DNA of 64,000 bases from Virgibacillus doumboii (GCF_902806455.1 NZ_CADCWQ010000001.1:2046001-2110000), one strand, 5' to 3'. Numbered from the stretch's first letter, positions 21,877 through 32,202 are shown. Made by a program: numbers and translations. Notes: a model not told the origin generated them from the letters alone.

Positions 21877-23157
21877 TTAGTCAAAGAAATACTTAAACAA
21901 ATTAGCAATTCCAGATTCTTTTTTCTTCGTTTTAACAGCTTCATCTGTCTTCGATTGTTTTTTCGTACGTTTTGGTTTTGTCTCATTCTGATCTACTACT
22001 ACAGACGGAAATAATTCTTTTCCTTGTATTTTCGCATTACGGTAGGCAAATTGCAAGATTCCTACACCTGCAGTAAACTGTGGTTCGCGTACACCTATGT
22101 AGTCAGGTATGGCAATGCGAACATTCGATTGAAATATATCCTGTGCCAATTCCATAACACCGGGCATCTTCATTGTACCACCTGTCAGCACATATCCACC
22201 AGGTAATTGTTGGTATCCCATACGTCTGATTTCCCGTTCGGCATAAGCATATATTTCTTCCAATCTGGCTTCTATCATATCAGCAATCTGTAATTGGTTA
22301 TAAGTTTCTGTATTATTGCTGCCTATGATGGACGCCTCAAACGTTTCATCCTCTTGCGCATCATCAAAAAAAGCATGTCCATAATTTAACTTAATATCTT
22401 CTGCTTCCTCTGTTGACGTCCTAAGGCCAATGGATAAATCTTTTGTGATATTGTCACCACCAAGAGGTACAACACTGGTAGAAACCAGATGATCGTTTTC
22501 AAAAACAGAAACGGTAGTGCTTCCCCCGCCAATATCTATGAGTGTAACTCCAAGATTCTTTTCATCTTTGGATAATGCAACTGTTCCAGCAGAAAGTGGC
22601 TGTAAACAAATATCGGAAACCTGCAAGTTAGCACGTTCTACGCATTTTAAAATATTATGTAATACTGTCTTGGAACAGGTGATGATTGTTCCTTCCATTT
22701 CCAGCCTTACACCGATCATACCTCTTGGGTCTGTGATCTCATCCAAACCGTCAACGATAAATTGTTTTGGAATGACATCGATAATTTCACGTTCAGGTGG
22801 AATTGACACTACTTGAGCACCGTCAATCACGCGTGTAATATCTTCATTACCGATTTCCCGGTTCTCACTCTGAACAGCGACTACTCCATGGCATGGCTGC
22901 AATTGTATGTGATTCCCGTTAATACCGACAACTACACTATCAATCTGCATGCCAACCATTCGCTCTGCCTGTTCGACTGCATTTCGGATAGAATTTACTG
23001 TTTGGTCGATATCAACAATTGCACCTTTTTTCATCCCATTCGATTTTGCCGTTCCAACTCCAATAATATTAAGGGAGTCATTTAATACTTCTCCGATTAT
23101 AACTTTGATTTTTGATGTACCTATGTCAAGACTTACTAGTACTTCGCTGTTGTTCAA
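21877..23157 (-). CDS. ftsA: Cell division protein FtsA
   Basis: Actin-like ATPase that tethers FtsZ to the membrane and recruits the later divisome. Phosphate-1 motif [16 protein letters not shown] at the N-terminus, phosphate-2 [16 protein letters not shown], adenosine motif [15 protein letters not shown], and a C-terminal amphipathic tail [13 protein letters not shown] after a lysine-rich linker. 426 aa. Upstream lies a 368-bp spacer to divIB; downstream is ftsZ, the universal pairing. Confidence 0.97.
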   Translation of the reverse strand: MNNSEVLVSLDIGTSKIKVIIGEVLNDSLNIIGVGTAKSNGMKKGAIVDIDQTVNSIRNAVEQAERMVGMQIDSVVVGINGNHIQLQPCHGVVAVQSENREIGNEDITRVIDGAQVVSIPPEREIIDVIPKQFIVDGLDEITDPRGMIGVRLEMEGTIITCSKTVLHNILKCVERANLQVSDICLQPLSAGTVALSKDEKNLGVTLIDIGGGSTTVSVFENDHLVSTSVVPLGGDNITKDLSIGLRTSTEEAEDIKLNYGHAFFDDAQEDETFEASIIGSNNTETYNQLQIADMIEARLEEIYAYAEREIRRMGYQQLPGGYVLTGGTMKMPGVMELAQDIFQSNVRIAIPDYIGVREPQFTAGVGILQFAYRNAKIQGKELFPSVVVDQNETKPKRTKKQSKTDEAVKTKKKESGIANLFKYFFD

Positions 23158-23525
23158 AGAAAGGCACCTCCTGATTCAGAAGCATCTGATATATTGCCTT
23201 TAAATTATCAGATGATTACTCTTATTCCATTCTCTAATAATTTTATACTATAATCTACTATTTTAAAGGAATCTGTGAAAAAAGAAAATATATATTAGGT
23301 AATTCAACAAAAATCAACAAAATCCTTCAATTTCCTTATTGATTTCTAAAATTTTTGCTCCATAAAAAATTAATTTCCAGACACAGTAAAAACAGCTGCA
23401 TTATTGTTCAAACAAAGCTCATTTTTTAAAGTGAACTATGTTCCTCAATGCCTTGAACATACAACATACCGTATTAAACAGTTCGTTTATCACTTGGCAT
23501 ATGTGACTTTCTTAGGCGAATCTAC
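23158..23525. other. Intergenic region between divIB and ftsA
   Basis: No gene supported. The sequence is AT-rich. A possible minus-strand promoter reads TTGATT (23317-23312), 17 bp, TATATA (23294-23289), about 130 bases before ftsA; it is weak. B. subtilis carries sbp, ylxW and ylxX near here; none is present. Confidence 0.4.
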
Positions 23526-24326
23526 TTATTCCCTATTGTCATTATTAGGTTTTTCTTCGTCAGAGGATGCTTCTGATTTTTTATCAAATTTTTCAAAATA
23601 AGCACCGACTCCAATATGAATAATACCCTTGTTATCAGGATTAAGCTGTGCAATTATCGATGGATATACTTTCATATTATCCGCAAAATTCCTGATTGTA
23701 CCATCAACCATATAGCCATCATTCATATACAGTATGATTTTATTTTGATTTTCATCGTTTGGCTTCCAGTGTATTTCCGATATCAGGTTTAAAATACTTT
23801 CAGGAAGCTTTTTCAGTTCGGATGTTAATTCATGCAGATACGCCTCATCAGAAAAGCCAAGTAATAAGGGGGAATTCCCGTTTACCGTTTTTTGTTTCAT
23901 TCCTGTGAGAATCTTGCCATTCCCCAAAATCGGATAAAAGGAATCATCCCTTTTTACATAGCCTACACGGTCATTTTCTGTTATTTGAATTTCAATAGTC
24001 CATGGCAGCTTTCGATTCACTTCTACTGATTTAACGATAGGGTTTTTGGTTATGGCTTGTACCACATTAGATTTGTTGACCATCCATATATTCGTTTCTT
24101 CTGAAATACCACTTTGATCTATTACTTTCTGATCATTCGTATAAGTGTTCCCCGAAACTTCAATAGTTTTAACATGACTTAGTGATGATTGAAGATAAAC
24201 AATAATAGATATTAAGAAGAAAAAAATAGAGAGATAAAATACAAGTCGGCGGTTAGCTTTTTTCTTGCGTTCCTGCTTTAGCTTTGGAATACGTTCCTCA
24301 ATTGAAACTACATTCTTTTTCCCCAC
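23526..24326 (-). CDS. divIB: Cell division protein DivIB/FtsQ
   Basis: Bitopic divisome protein that binds FtsL and DivIC. A basic cytoplasmic N-terminus (EERIPKLKQERKKKANRR) precedes one transmembrane helix (LVFYLSIFFFLISIIVYL), a POTRA domain beginning near VKTIEVSGNTYT, and a beta domain ending GIIHIGVGAYFEKF. The reading frame opens at a TTG in 24371 inside a hairpin; the GTG at 24326 (VGKKNVVSIEERI) with AAGGAAG upstream fits the family better (266 aa). In B. subtilis it follows murG-murB; here it follows repeat element E2. Confidence 0.88.
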   Translation of the reverse strand: MGKKNVVSIEERIPKLKQERKKKANRRLVFYLSIFFFLISIIVYLQSSLSHVKTIEVSGNTYTNDQKVIDQSGISEETNIWMVNKSNVVQAITKNPIVKSVEVNRKLPWTIEIQITENDRVGYVKRDDSFYPILGNGKILTGMKQKTVNGNSPLLLGFSDEAYLHELTSELKKLPESILNLISEIHWKPNDENQNKIILYMNDGYMVDGTIRNFADNMKVYPSIIAQLNPDNKGIIHIGVGAYFEKFDKKSEASSDEEKPNNDNRE

Positions 24327-24355
24327 TTCTGTTTCTTCCTTTTCTGTATTGAAAA

Positions 24356-24382
24356 TAACGAAACGGCACAATACTATGCCGT
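24356..24382 (-). other. Leader hairpin before divIB
   Basis: Minus strand GAAACGGCA / TGCCGTTTC, a nine-base perfect stem with loop TAGTATTG, about 30 bases before the divIB GTG and just after the predicted transcription start. Only a weak T-rich tail follows, so terminator or mRNA-stabilising leader cannot be distinguished. Confidence 0.5.
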
Positions 24383-24400
24383 TTCTCTTTTGTTACATGA

Positions 24401-24409
24401 ATTATATCA
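24401..24409 (-). promoter_or_regulatory. Candidate extended -10 promoter for divIB-ftsA-ftsZ
   Basis: Minus strand TGATATAAT is a perfect extended -10 (TGNTATAAT), with no good -35. It lies about 80 bases before divIB, on the divIB side of E2. It would let division genes be transcribed independently of the cell-wall genes upstream. Confidence 0.45.
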
Positions 24410-24627
24410 TATATTGAGTACTCATATGTAGTAAACTTTACCCAGTTTATGCGGTTTTTTGAATTATTTTTATTATAAAGTATTCTTTTGCTAATACTGT
24501 TTTCTAAAAGATTGCTGCTACTTACATCATAATAGAGAATGGAACCTTACTTGGAAGTTTTCATAAACTGCGGATTACTTTGAAAAAATGATTGCTGTGA
24601 CACCGCTGCGGAAATACACTGTGATGG

Positions 24628-24691
24628 TAGTCGTGTTGCAATCTATTCTGCAGGGAGTGCAACATCGTCGAATCAACTTGTAACACGACTA
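24628..24691. repeat. 64-bp palindrome-ended insert within E2
   Basis: Begins TAGTCGTGTTGCAA and ends TTGTAACACGACTA, 13 of 14 bases inverted-complementary, and interrupts the conserved E-type arm right after AAATACACT. A smaller inner repeat (TTGCA...TGCAA) is also present. Confidence 0.6.
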
Positions 24692-24900
24692 GCAAGTATT
24701 TTCGGGAAACGGCACTCCTCCCAGAAAAGATTGCTATCGGGCTGCAGGGTCTAACCGATGTCTAGCTACCATTAGAAGGAAGGCCGACTAAAACAGGCAT
24801 AAGCATACCCCTTATGAAGGTGCATGTATTCCGCTCTGCTTAAATTTGCTATTGTTGGATTAGATATTATCAAGAAGAACTCTCTATTGATGAAAGAAAG

Positions 24901-25073
24901 ACCGATTTAAGCTAGAAACCCCCTTGAGGAACGTCCTATCGAAGAAAAGGAGACTGTTTTAAGCTAGAAATCCCCGTGAGGAACGTTCTCTCGAAGAAAA
25001 GGAGACTGTTTTAAGCTAGAAATCCCCGTGAGGAACGTTCTCTTGAAGAAAAAGAGATTGATTTAGGCTAGCC
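24901..25073. repeat. 52-bp tandem repeat, about 3.3 copies
   Basis: Copies begin at 24901, 24953, 25005 and (partial) 25057, an exact 52-bp period. Shared text includes TTTAAGCTAGAAA, CCCCGTGAGGAACGTTCTC and GAAGAAAAGGAGA. Copies 2 and 3 are almost identical, so the expansion is recent. Unit lengths leave no spacers, so this is not a CRISPR array. Confidence 0.85.
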
Positions 25074-25384
25074 AAAGTTTCATTCTGCTATAGATATCCC
25101 GAAATAATGTAAAGGTGCGTATTCTTTGTATGAATAGGATGAACAAAATTCGAAATAGGCTTATATAAGGTTGCAGTGACCAAATAAGAAATGAAAATCC
25201 CGGTACAAAAGTGCTTTCAGGAGTTCATACTGAAACTAGGGCTAGGAAAGCGTTCCAGCTGCGCGGTCAGAGAGTCTCGCCAACTGTGTTACTAATCAGA
25301 TTTATTTTTAGTTCGCATTTTATGTCAACAGCTAAATAACAGCAACAATATATGCAATAAAACTGACTTTACTAAACTAAAAAA

Positions 25385-26563
25385 TTATAGTTTGGTATAC
25401 CTGCTAATATTTAATAAAATCCCTACAGAACAAAGCGTTAATGTCAATGATGAACCGCCATAACTCAGAAACGGCAGTGTAATTCCTGTAACTGGTATTA
25501 GGCCAATTACAACACTTATATTGATCATAACCTGGATTGTCAGCATGGATACAATTCCAAGTGCCAGAAAACGCCCATAAGCATCCGGTGCTTCAAGTGC
25601 TATTTTAACCCCTCTCCAAAACAAGAGCATGAACAGAACAATTACAAAAGTACCTCCCAAAAATCCCAGTTCCTCGCCTAATATTGCAAAGATGAAATCA
25701 TTCTGTGGTTCAGGTAAATAGAAATGTTTCTGCAGACTGTTTCCAAGGCCGACTCCGGTCAGCCCCCCCGGTCCAATAGCGTATAAAGACTGAATGATCT
25801 GAAAGCCGGTATCAGAAGGGTCTTCCCAAGGATTTAAAAATGCTGTAATTCGATCGATTCGATATGGTGCAGAAATGATTAAATACAAGAAACCAACTAT
25901 ACCTATACTTGCAAGCCCAAAAAAATGAGATAATCTTGCACCTGCAATAAAGATCATGACCATGGACGTCAACACCAGCACAACTCCCGTCCCAAGGTCA
26001 GGTTGCAGCATAATCAGACCGAACGCGGAAAATACCAGAATAAGTGATGGAAAGAATCCTTTTTTGAATGAGGTTATATACTTTTGATTGACAGACAGGA
26101 ATACTGCTAAAAAAATGATTAATCCCAGTTTCATAAATTCAGAAGGCTGTATGCTGAACGCTCCAACACCTATCCAGCTTTGAGCACCACCACGTACCAT
26201 ACCGATCCCGGGAATCAATACCGCAAGCAATAAGATAAAACATACCAATAAGATAATCTTGCTGTATTTTTTCCAGGTACCATAAGGAATTGCCATGAAA
26301 AATAACATGGCAGCAACCCCAGCTCCGCAAAACAATAACTGACGTTTTACATAAAAAAATGTATCACCATATTTGTATTCTGCCCAAACGTAAGAAGAGC
26401 TGTAAACCATTACAATTCCGATTATGACCAACGACAGTATAACTGTAAGCAATGTATAGTCCGGTGCATTCTCGGTTTTAAAAATTTTTCGGAACAAAAA
26501 AACACCCCATTTCCTGACTCGTTGGAATTGGGGCTTATGCATTTTCTGATCTCTGGCCTTCAA
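25385..26563 (-). CDS. spoVE: SpoVE/FtsW-type SEDS peptidoglycan glycosyltransferase
   Basis: Polytopic SEDS protein that polymerises lipid II, partnered with a class B PBP; at this locus the B. subtilis gene is spoVE, needed for spore cortex. About ten transmembrane helices; motifs GVGAFSIQPSEFMKLGLI, LQPDLGTG, YLPEPQNDFIFAILGEELGF and GLIPVTGITLPFLSYGGSS are family hallmarks. The start is uncertain: TTG at 26563 has AGAGG seven bases upstream, while the ATG at 26542 has none. Whether this copy serves vegetative division (FtsW) or sporulation cannot be decided here. Confidence 0.88.
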   Translation of the reverse strand: MKARDQKMHKPQFQRVRKWGVFLFRKIFKTENAPDYTLLTVILSLVIIGIVMVYSSSYVWAEYKYGDTFFYVKRQLLFCGAGVAAMLFFMAIPYGTWKKYSKIILLVCFILLLAVLIPGIGMVRGGAQSWIGVGAFSIQPSEFMKLGLIIFLAVFLSVNQKYITSFKKGFFPSLILVFSAFGLIMLQPDLGTGVVLVLTSMVMIFIAGARLSHFFGLASIGIVGFLYLIISAPYRIDRITAFLNPWEDPSDTGFQIIQSLYAIGPGGLTGVGLGNSLQKHFYLPEPQNDFIFAILGEELGFLGGTFVIVLFMLLFWRGVKIALEAPDAYGRFLALGIVSMLTIQVMINISVVIGLIPVTGITLPFLSYGGSSLTLTLCSVGILLNISRYTKL

Positions 26564-26610
26564 TTTCTGACCTCTGAATTCCGGCCTCTGACATCTATTT
26601 AAACAAGCCC

Positions 26611-27969
26611 CTACATTAATGTATGCACAGCTTGTATAAACATGTCCCCTCTTTCTTCAAAAGTGCTATATTGATCCCAACTGGCACATGCGGGGGACAA
26701 TAAAATGACATCGTCACGCTCTGATAGATTATAGGCTTCTTTAACAGCCTCTTCCATGTTATCGGTTGTTTTAATCAATTCAACTCCGGCATCGCCAGCT
26801 GTTTTTTTGAGCTTTTCTTTCGTTTCGCCGAATAGAACCATACCTTTTACATTTCTTAAATATGGAATAAGTTCATCAAAATTATTACCGCGATCAAGTC
26901 CGCCGGCTAATAATATTGTTGGCTGTTTAAAGGAAGAAAGCGCCTTTTGTGTTGCAAGTATATTCGTTGCTTTCGAGTCATTATAAAATAGCCTGCCATC
27001 AATAGATTCCACATATTGCAGACGATGCCGGACACTTGAAAAAGTAGTAAGTACTTCACGAATTCCATGATTATTTGCTCCACTTAACTTTGCAGCACAT
27101 ACCGCTGCAAGTATATTTTCAAGATTATGATTGCCCACAAGTACAATTTCACTTCTGTCAATTATTTTTTCATTCCTGAAATAAACGCTTGATTCATCAA
27201 CCCACGCACCATTTTCAAGTCTTTTGTTCAATGAAAAAGGAACTTTAAACGATTTTGCATCGGAAACAGCTTCCGATACAACTGGATCATCGGCATTATA
27301 AATTAAATAGTCATCTTGCGTCTGATTGACAAAAATATTGCACTTGGCATTTTTGTAATTATTAAATGTTTTGTGATAGTCAAGATGCGCTTCAAAGATA
27401 TTGAGTAAGACCGCTATTTTCGGCTTAAACGTTTTTACGCCCATCAATTGAAAAGATGACAATTCCAGTATCATTTTTTCATCGTCTTTCAGTGTTTGAG
27501 CTACCTCTGTTGCAACATATCCTATATTTCCAGCCACCTTTACCGGCTGATTACTTTTTGCCATCATTTCTGTTGTCAGAGTTGTCGTTGTTGTTTTTCC
27601 ATTTGACCCTGTTATACCGATAATCGAGCTTTCAACCAGATTTCCGGCAATTTCTATTTCGGTGATCACCGGTATATCTTTTGTTTCAGCTTCGACGATT
27701 ATCGGGTTATCATAGGGAATACCCGGGTTTTTAATTATAATCTCAATGTTTTCCAGAACAGAAAGAGGATGCGAGCCTGTAATTACGTCTGCACCCTTCG
27801 ACTTCAATTCCTGAACAATTTTATCATTATCGGTTACTTTTTTGTCATTAATCCGTACGTTCTTCCCGTTTTGCAGTAATAGATTGGCCGCAGCTGTCCC
27901 GCTTTTTGCCAGCCCCAGCACCAGTACATTGGAATACGGGAAATTGTCTAATTTTTTCAAGCTATCCAC
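26611..27969 (-). CDS. murD: UDP-N-acetylmuramoylalanine--D-glutamate ligase
   Basis: Adds D-glutamate to UDP-MurNAc-L-Ala in the cytoplasm. Mur ligase features: N-terminal Rossmann-like [23 protein letters not shown]-binding [14 protein letters not shown], the central [10 protein letters not shown] and C-terminal ligase domain with [15 protein letters not shown] and [15 protein letters not shown]. 452 aa. Its start overlaps mraY by 13 bp. A 47-bp stretch rich in CAGAGG-like repeats separates it from the spoVE-type gene. Confidence 0.96.
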   Translation of the reverse strand: MDSLKKLDNFPYSNVLVLGLAKSGTAAANLLLQNGKNVRINDKKVTDNDKIVQELKSKGADVITGSHPLSVLENIEIIIKNPGIPYDNPIIVEAETKDIPVITEIEIAGNLVESSIIGITGSNGKTTTTTLTTEMMAKSNQPVKVAGNIGYVATEVAQTLKDDEKMILELSSFQLMGVKTFKPKIAVLLNIFEAHLDYHKTFNNYKNAKCNIFVNQTQDDYLIYNADDPVVSEAVSDAKSFKVPFSLNKRLENGAWVDESSVYFRNEKIIDRSEIVLVGNHNLENILAAVCAAKLSGANNHGIREVLTTFSSVRHRLQYVESIDGRLFYNDSKATNILATQKALSSFKQPTILLAGGLDRGNNFDELIPYLRNVKGMVLFGETKEKLKKTAGDAGVELIKTTDNMEEAVKEAYNLSERDDVILLSPACASWDQYSTFEERGDMFIQAVHTLM

Positions 27970-28943
27970 ACCTCAATATATATACCTAGCGCTGCAAAGA
28001 TAATTCCCACCAGCCAAAAAGTTGTTACAACACGCCACTCGGACCAGCCAAGCAGTTCATAGTGATGGTGCAGTGGGCTCATTTTAAATACCCTTTTACC
28101 TGTTGTTTTAAACGAAATCACCTGAATGATAACCGATAGTGTTTCGATAACAAATACACCACCGATGATAATCAGAATTATTTCCAATTTCGTTAAAATA
28201 GCGATGGCTGCAATGGATCCGCCCAGCGCCAAAGACCCGGTATCACCCATAAAGACTTTGGCCGGGTGTGCATTAAAAACAAGAAATCCAAGTAATGCCC
28301 CGACAACTGCCAGTGAAAAAATAGTTATCTCACTTTGCGGAAATCCATACCAGGCTAAAATTCCAAATGCACCAAACGCGATAGCAGCGGTCCCTGCCAA
28401 CAGGCCATCCAGTCCATCAGTCAGGTTTACTGCATTTGATGCTCCGACAAGCATAAAGATGATAAGCAATGCATATCCCCAGCCAAGCTCCCACTGAATG
28501 GATGTTCCGGGAATTTGAATATAAGTAGCAAAATCGTTATATTGCAGAATAAAGTAAAATACTAGTGCAATAACAAGCTGTCCAAGCATTTTCTGTTTGG
28601 ATGTCAATCCTAAATTACGCTTCATGGCAACTTTAATAAAATCATCCAAAAATCCTAATAGTCCATAACCAATAAGTACAAAAATCAATAGCCATAACTC
28701 ATATCCAATTGAATCAGAGTTGATTTTACTTATCATAATGACCGAAGTAACAATCACACTGATAACGATCATAATACCGCCCATTGTTGGGGTACCTGTT
28801 TTTTTCACATGTGATTGCGGGCCTTCCTCCCTAATACTTTGTCCAAACTTCAGACGCCGTAAAAACGGAATAAAAAGTGGTGAAAGCAGGACGGTAATTA
28901 AAAATGCTATTGCTATTGTCATCATTAATACGTATATATTCAC
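27957..28943 (-). CDS. mraY: Phospho-N-acetylmuramoyl-pentapeptide transferase
   Basis: Membrane enzyme that makes lipid I from UDP-MurNAc-pentapeptide and undecaprenyl phosphate. Ten hydrophobic segments; catalytic aspartates in GFLDDFIKV and [12 protein letters not shown], substrate motif [12 protein letters not shown], and the [11 protein letters not shown] histidine cluster near the C-terminus. The GTG start at 28943 has GGAGG seven bases upstream and gives 328 aa. Overlaps murD and follows murF after 44 bp. Confidence 0.96.
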   Translation of the reverse strand: MNIYVLMMTIAIAFLITVLLSPLFIPFLRRLKFGQSIREEGPQSHVKKTGTPTMGGIMIVISVIVTSVIMISKINSDSIGYELWLLIFVLIGYGLLGFLDDFIKVAMKRNLGLTSKQKMLGQLVIALVFYFILQYNDFATYIQIPGTSIQWELGWGYALLIIFMLVGASNAVNLTDGLDGLLAGTAAIAFGAFGILAWYGFPQSEITIFSLAVVGALLGFLVFNAHPAKVFMGDTGSLALGGSIAAIAILTKLEIILIIIGGVFVIETLSVIIQVISFKTTGKRVFKMSPLHHHYELLGWSEWRVVTTFWLVGIIFAALGIYIEVWIA

Positions 28944-28987
28944 TGTTTCTCCTCCTCGTGCAACAACCGTCCAAAAATTTATTACAA

Positions 28988-30349
28988 TTAATCCATAACT
29001 TTTTCTACAAACAGTTCAAAATGCATCGCGCGGGATGCCTTAAACAAAAATAATGTATCTTCTGATATATAGTTTTGAAGTGCATTCAGCAGGTCCTCTT
29101 CAGTTGCAAAGTGGCTGCAGTTGATTCCCGGGTATTCTTCGCCGACAATTGCTGAGATTTCCTTTGCATCGTTACCAAACGTAAATACGGCAGATATCGA
29201 GTCATCAATACTTTCAGCTACTGACTGATGGAACGCTTTTGACTCATCACCAAGCTCAAAAATATCACCAAGTACCAGTACTTTGTTTTTGAATCCATCC
29301 ATTTGTTTCACTACATCAATTGCTGCCTTCATCGAAGTAGGTGAGGCATTGTAAGCATCATTAATAACCGAGACATCATTTCTTCCCTTCATCAGCTCAA
29401 ATCGCATGGATGTCATTTCCAGTGATGCTAGTGCCCTTACTACATTTTCTTTAGATATATTGAGACATTTGGCAACTGCGATTGCATAAGTGGCATTCAA
29501 TGCATGATGTTTTCCCAGCAATGGAACAGTGTATTTAAACCCGTTTGAAAGCTCAAACTGTGTTTGGTTATGTGAAATATTAACATCTTCCACTACTAAA
29601 TCATTGTTGGCATCAAATCCGCATGTTATTACATTGCCATGGTCATGCATTTTTGCCAACAGAGCTTCATCCCCATCAATAATAAGAGGGCCTTCTTCTT
29701 TCATACCTTTTACAATCTCAAGTTTTGCTTGTGCGATACCCTTTCTTGAGCCAAGATATTCAATATGTGATTCCCCTATATTTGTTATGATTGCAATTTC
29801 CGGTCTGGCTATGCTGGACAATGTTTCTATCTCACCAGCATGATTCATACCCATTTCAACGACAAGAACGTCCGTATTCCTTGGCATGGACAAAATGGTT
29901 AACGGCATACCGATATGATTATTAAAGTTACCTTCCGTATAATGTGTATTAAACGTTGTTTTCACAACGGCGGCAACGATATCCTTTGTTGTTGTTTTAC
30001 CATTGGAGCCTGTTATGCCTATTACAACAGGATTCACTTTATCCCGATAGAAGCCTGCCAATTCCTGCAATGCTTTTAATGTATCCTCCACCAAAAACAC
30101 CGGAAAATCTGCAGGCAGAAAATCCGGAAGTGGTATCTCTCTATCCCACAATGCAGCCACAGCACCCCGGTCGAATGCCTGCTTCATAAAGTCATGCCCA
30201 TCAAATTTATCACCGGAAATCGGTACAAATAAGGATCTGTCCGTTTTTTTACGGCTGTCGGTTGCCACCTCATGTATTCCTATTGAATCACTGGCAGCCC
30301 CTTTATAATCAGTAAAAATTGTCGTAAGCCATTCAGTGGTAAATAACAT
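28988..30349 (-). CDS. murF: UDP-MurNAc-tripeptide--D-alanyl-D-alanine ligase
   Basis: Completes the pentapeptide stem by adding D-Ala-D-Ala. P-loop [45 protein letters not shown] and [16 protein letters not shown] identify MurF rather than MurE. The ATG at 30355 overlaps the murE stop, but the ribosome-binding site AAGGGG is 8 bases before the ATG at 30349 (MLFTTEWL, 453 aa), which is preferred. In B. subtilis murF lies elsewhere beside ddl; here it is inside the cell-wall cluster between murE and mraY. Confidence 0.94.
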   Translation of the reverse strand: MLFTTEWLTTIFTDYKGAASDSIGIHEVATDSRKKTDRSLFVPISGDKFDGHDFMKQAFDRGAVAALWDREIPLPDFLPADFPVFLVEDTLKALQELAGFYRDKVNPVVIGITGSNGKTTTKDIVAAVVKTTFNTHYTEGNFNNHIGMPLTILSMPRNTDVLVVEMGMNHAGEIETLSSIARPEIAIITNIGESHIEYLGSRKGIAQAKLEIVKGMKEEGPLIIDGDEALLAKMHDHGNVITCGFDANNDLVVEDVNISHNQTQFELSNGFKYTVPLLGKHHALNATYAIAVAKCLNISKENVVRALASLEMTSMRFELMKGRNDVSVINDAYNASPTSMKAAIDVVKQMDGFKNKVLVLGDIFELGDESKAFHQSVAESIDDSISAVFTFGNDAKEISAIVGEEYPGINCSHFATEEDLLNALQNYISEDTLFLFKASRAMHFELFVEKVMD

Positions 30350-30351
30350 GA

Positions 30352-31821
30352 TCATTTCCCCTTAGCTTTAATTGCATCTCTGGCAACTTCCCTGTCGTCA
30401 AAATCATATTTTGTGTGACCTATTTCCTGATACGTTTCATGTCCTTTTCCGGCAATTAATATAATATCTTCTTTTTCAGCAAGACTGACCGCATGGGAAA
30501 TAGCATCTCTTCTCCCCTCAATTACCTCATAATGGTCTGCTTCAATTCCTTCTGTCATATCGTTAAGGATCGACTGAGGATCCTCTGTTCGCGGATTGTC
30601 TGATGTGAAGATAACTTTGTCGGCATATTTAAGTGCAATCTCTGCCATTAGTGGACGTTTCGTTTTGTCACGATCACCACCACAGCCTACAACAACATAA
30701 ATGTTATGTTTAGCAAATTCCTTAATCGTTTGCAGTACATTTTCCAGTGAATCAGGCGTATGTGCGTAATCAACAATCGTTGCAAAAGGCTGCTTATCGT
30801 CCACTGGTTCAAAACGACCGCTTACTCCCCCGGTATTTTCGAGGGCTTCCTTAATAACCTGAAGCGGTACATTTAATGAAATTGCCGCTGCGCCAGCCGC
30901 AAGCATGTTATACACATTGAACATGCCAATTAATTTACTGTTGACCTGAAAAAATCCCTCAGGAGTAAGCATCGTAAAAGTTGTTTTCGTAACTTCCAGA
31001 TTTATTTCAGTCGCCATCACTTGTGCATCATTAGTACAGCCATATGTCACTATATGCTGTGATGTACTTCTTTTTAGTACATCATTATTGGGATCATCCT
31101 CATTTATTACTGCAAATTTTTTCTTATCGATGTTATAGGTATTCCCCAATTGTGCAAACAAAAGACTTTTGGCGTGCAGGTAATCATCCATATTTCTATG
31201 ATAATCCAAATGATCCTGTGATAAATTTGTGAATACTGCTACATCAAAGTCACACCCATGTACCCGTCCCATATCCAGAGCGTGTGACGAAACTTCCATA
31301 ATTCCTTTATCCACATTCTCATTTACCATCTGATTAAATGTTTTTTGCAGGAATAAAGCATCGGGCGTTGTATTATTGACGGGATATGATTCTTGTCCAA
31401 TCTTCATTTGTATTGTTCCAATAACACCGGTTTTCTGGTTATACTGATTAAATATTGATTCCAACAGATATGTAACAGTTGTCTTACCATTTGTACCCGT
31501 TACACCAATCAGCGGGAACTTTTGGGTTGGATACCCGTAAAATCTGGCTGCTACCATCGCTGATGCCCTGGATGAATCAGCAACGTAAATAACGGGTACA
31601 GATGATACCACTTCTTTTTCAGCCAGTATAGCAGTTGCACCTTTTTCAATGGCTTGTTCGACGAAACCATGGCCATCTACAGTAAAGCCGCTGATGCAGA
31701 TAAACAGGCTACCTTCCGACACTTTTCGGGAATCCACTTCAATATTACTGATCTCTACATTGTCAATTGCTGTTGTAGTTTCATAGAATGGTACAGCTGA
31801 AAGAATTTCTAATAGTCTCAT
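30352..31821 (-). CDS. murE: UDP-MurNAc-tripeptide synthetase (meso-DAP-adding)
   Basis: Adds meso-diaminopimelate to UDP-MurNAc-L-Ala-D-Glu. ATP loop GVTGTNGKTTVTYLLE, DHLDYHRNMDDY, VVGCGGDRDKTKRP, and the DNPR box in SDNPRTEDP that typifies meso-DAP rather than lysine enzymes, so the wall should be A1-gamma type. 489 aa. It is coupled to murF. Upstream is a 776-bp non-coding stretch with element E3, which breaks the usual spoVD-murE junction. Confidence 0.95.
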   Translation of the reverse strand: MRLLEILSAVPFYETTTAIDNVEISNIEVDSRKVSEGSLFICISGFTVDGHGFVEQAIEKGATAILAEKEVVSSVPVIYVADSSRASAMVAARFYGYPTQKFPLIGVTGTNGKTTVTYLLESIFNQYNQKTGVIGTIQMKIGQESYPVNNTTPDALFLQKTFNQMVNENVDKGIMEVSSHALDMGRVHGCDFDVAVFTNLSQDHLDYHRNMDDYLHAKSLLFAQLGNTYNIDKKKFAVINEDDPNNDVLKRSTSQHIVTYGCTNDAQVMATEINLEVTKTTFTMLTPEGFFQVNSKLIGMFNVYNMLAAGAAAISLNVPLQVIKEALENTGGVSGRFEPVDDKQPFATIVDYAHTPDSLENVLQTIKEFAKHNIYVVVGCGGDRDKTKRPLMAEIALKYADKVIFTSDNPRTEDPQSILNDMTEGIEADHYEVIEGRRDAISHAVSLAEKEDIILIAGKGHETYQEIGHTKYDFDDREVARDAIKAKGK

Positions 31822-32087
31822 TTATAAACATCCTATTCATTTAGTTATATCCCACATATACTTTCTTGTAATAATCAATTTTTAAGAGGGTGCAAAGACC
31901 CTCTTTATTTATTTTTTGGCTCTGTATATTTACAAAATTTTTTTGAAATTTGTCGCTAGTTTAATCTTCGTACTGATATAAATGCGATCAAAGTTAAGTG
32001 TTATAACACCGCTCCGGAAATATACTTCGCTTTCCGCGGGCGGCTGTTGAGCCTCTCCGTGCTTTCGCACTTCGAGTCTCACCTAGG

Positions 32088-32202
32088 AGGCTGTCCGACG
32101 AAGTGAAATTGTCGTATTTTTATTCGAAATACGGCGGAATATACATTGATTATTCAGTGTAAGTGCATATATATTCACAAAAATTATTCCATCGGACAGA
32201 CT
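32088..32202. mobile_element. 115-bp MITE-like element nested in E3
   Basis: Starts AGGCTGTCCGA and ends TCGGACAGACT (10 of 11 inverted-complementary) and is flanked on both sides by CCTAGG (32082-32087 and 32203-32208). The uninterrupted E arms elsewhere have CCTAGG once (for example in E6), so the duplicate looks like a target-site duplication. It codes for nothing and must be moved in trans, if it moves. Confidence 0.65.

Larger units (their letters stand above)
24558..25328. repeat. Repeat element E2 (composite element in place of murG-murB)
   Basis: Fills the 1,058-bp gap between divIB and the spoVE-type gene. Left end has ATAAACTGCGGATTAC (24563-24578), right end TAGTTCGCATTTTATGTCAA (25309-25328), forming imperfect terminal inverted repeats. 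The left arm keeps GACACCGCTGCGG and AAATACACT, then is interrupted by a 64-bp palindrome-ended insert. The middle holds a fragment related to R2 (AAGGCCGACTAAAACAGG near 24780) and a 52-bp tandem repeat. No open reading frame and no trace of murG or murB. Confidence 0.75.

Noticed and set aside
24901..25073. CRISPR-like periodic sequence in E2
   Set aside because: The 52-bp units are contiguous with no unique spacers, and no cas genes are present.
17278..25328. Insertion sequence with a transposase
   Set aside because: E elements have IS-like ends but no transposase-sized frame in any copy within the window.
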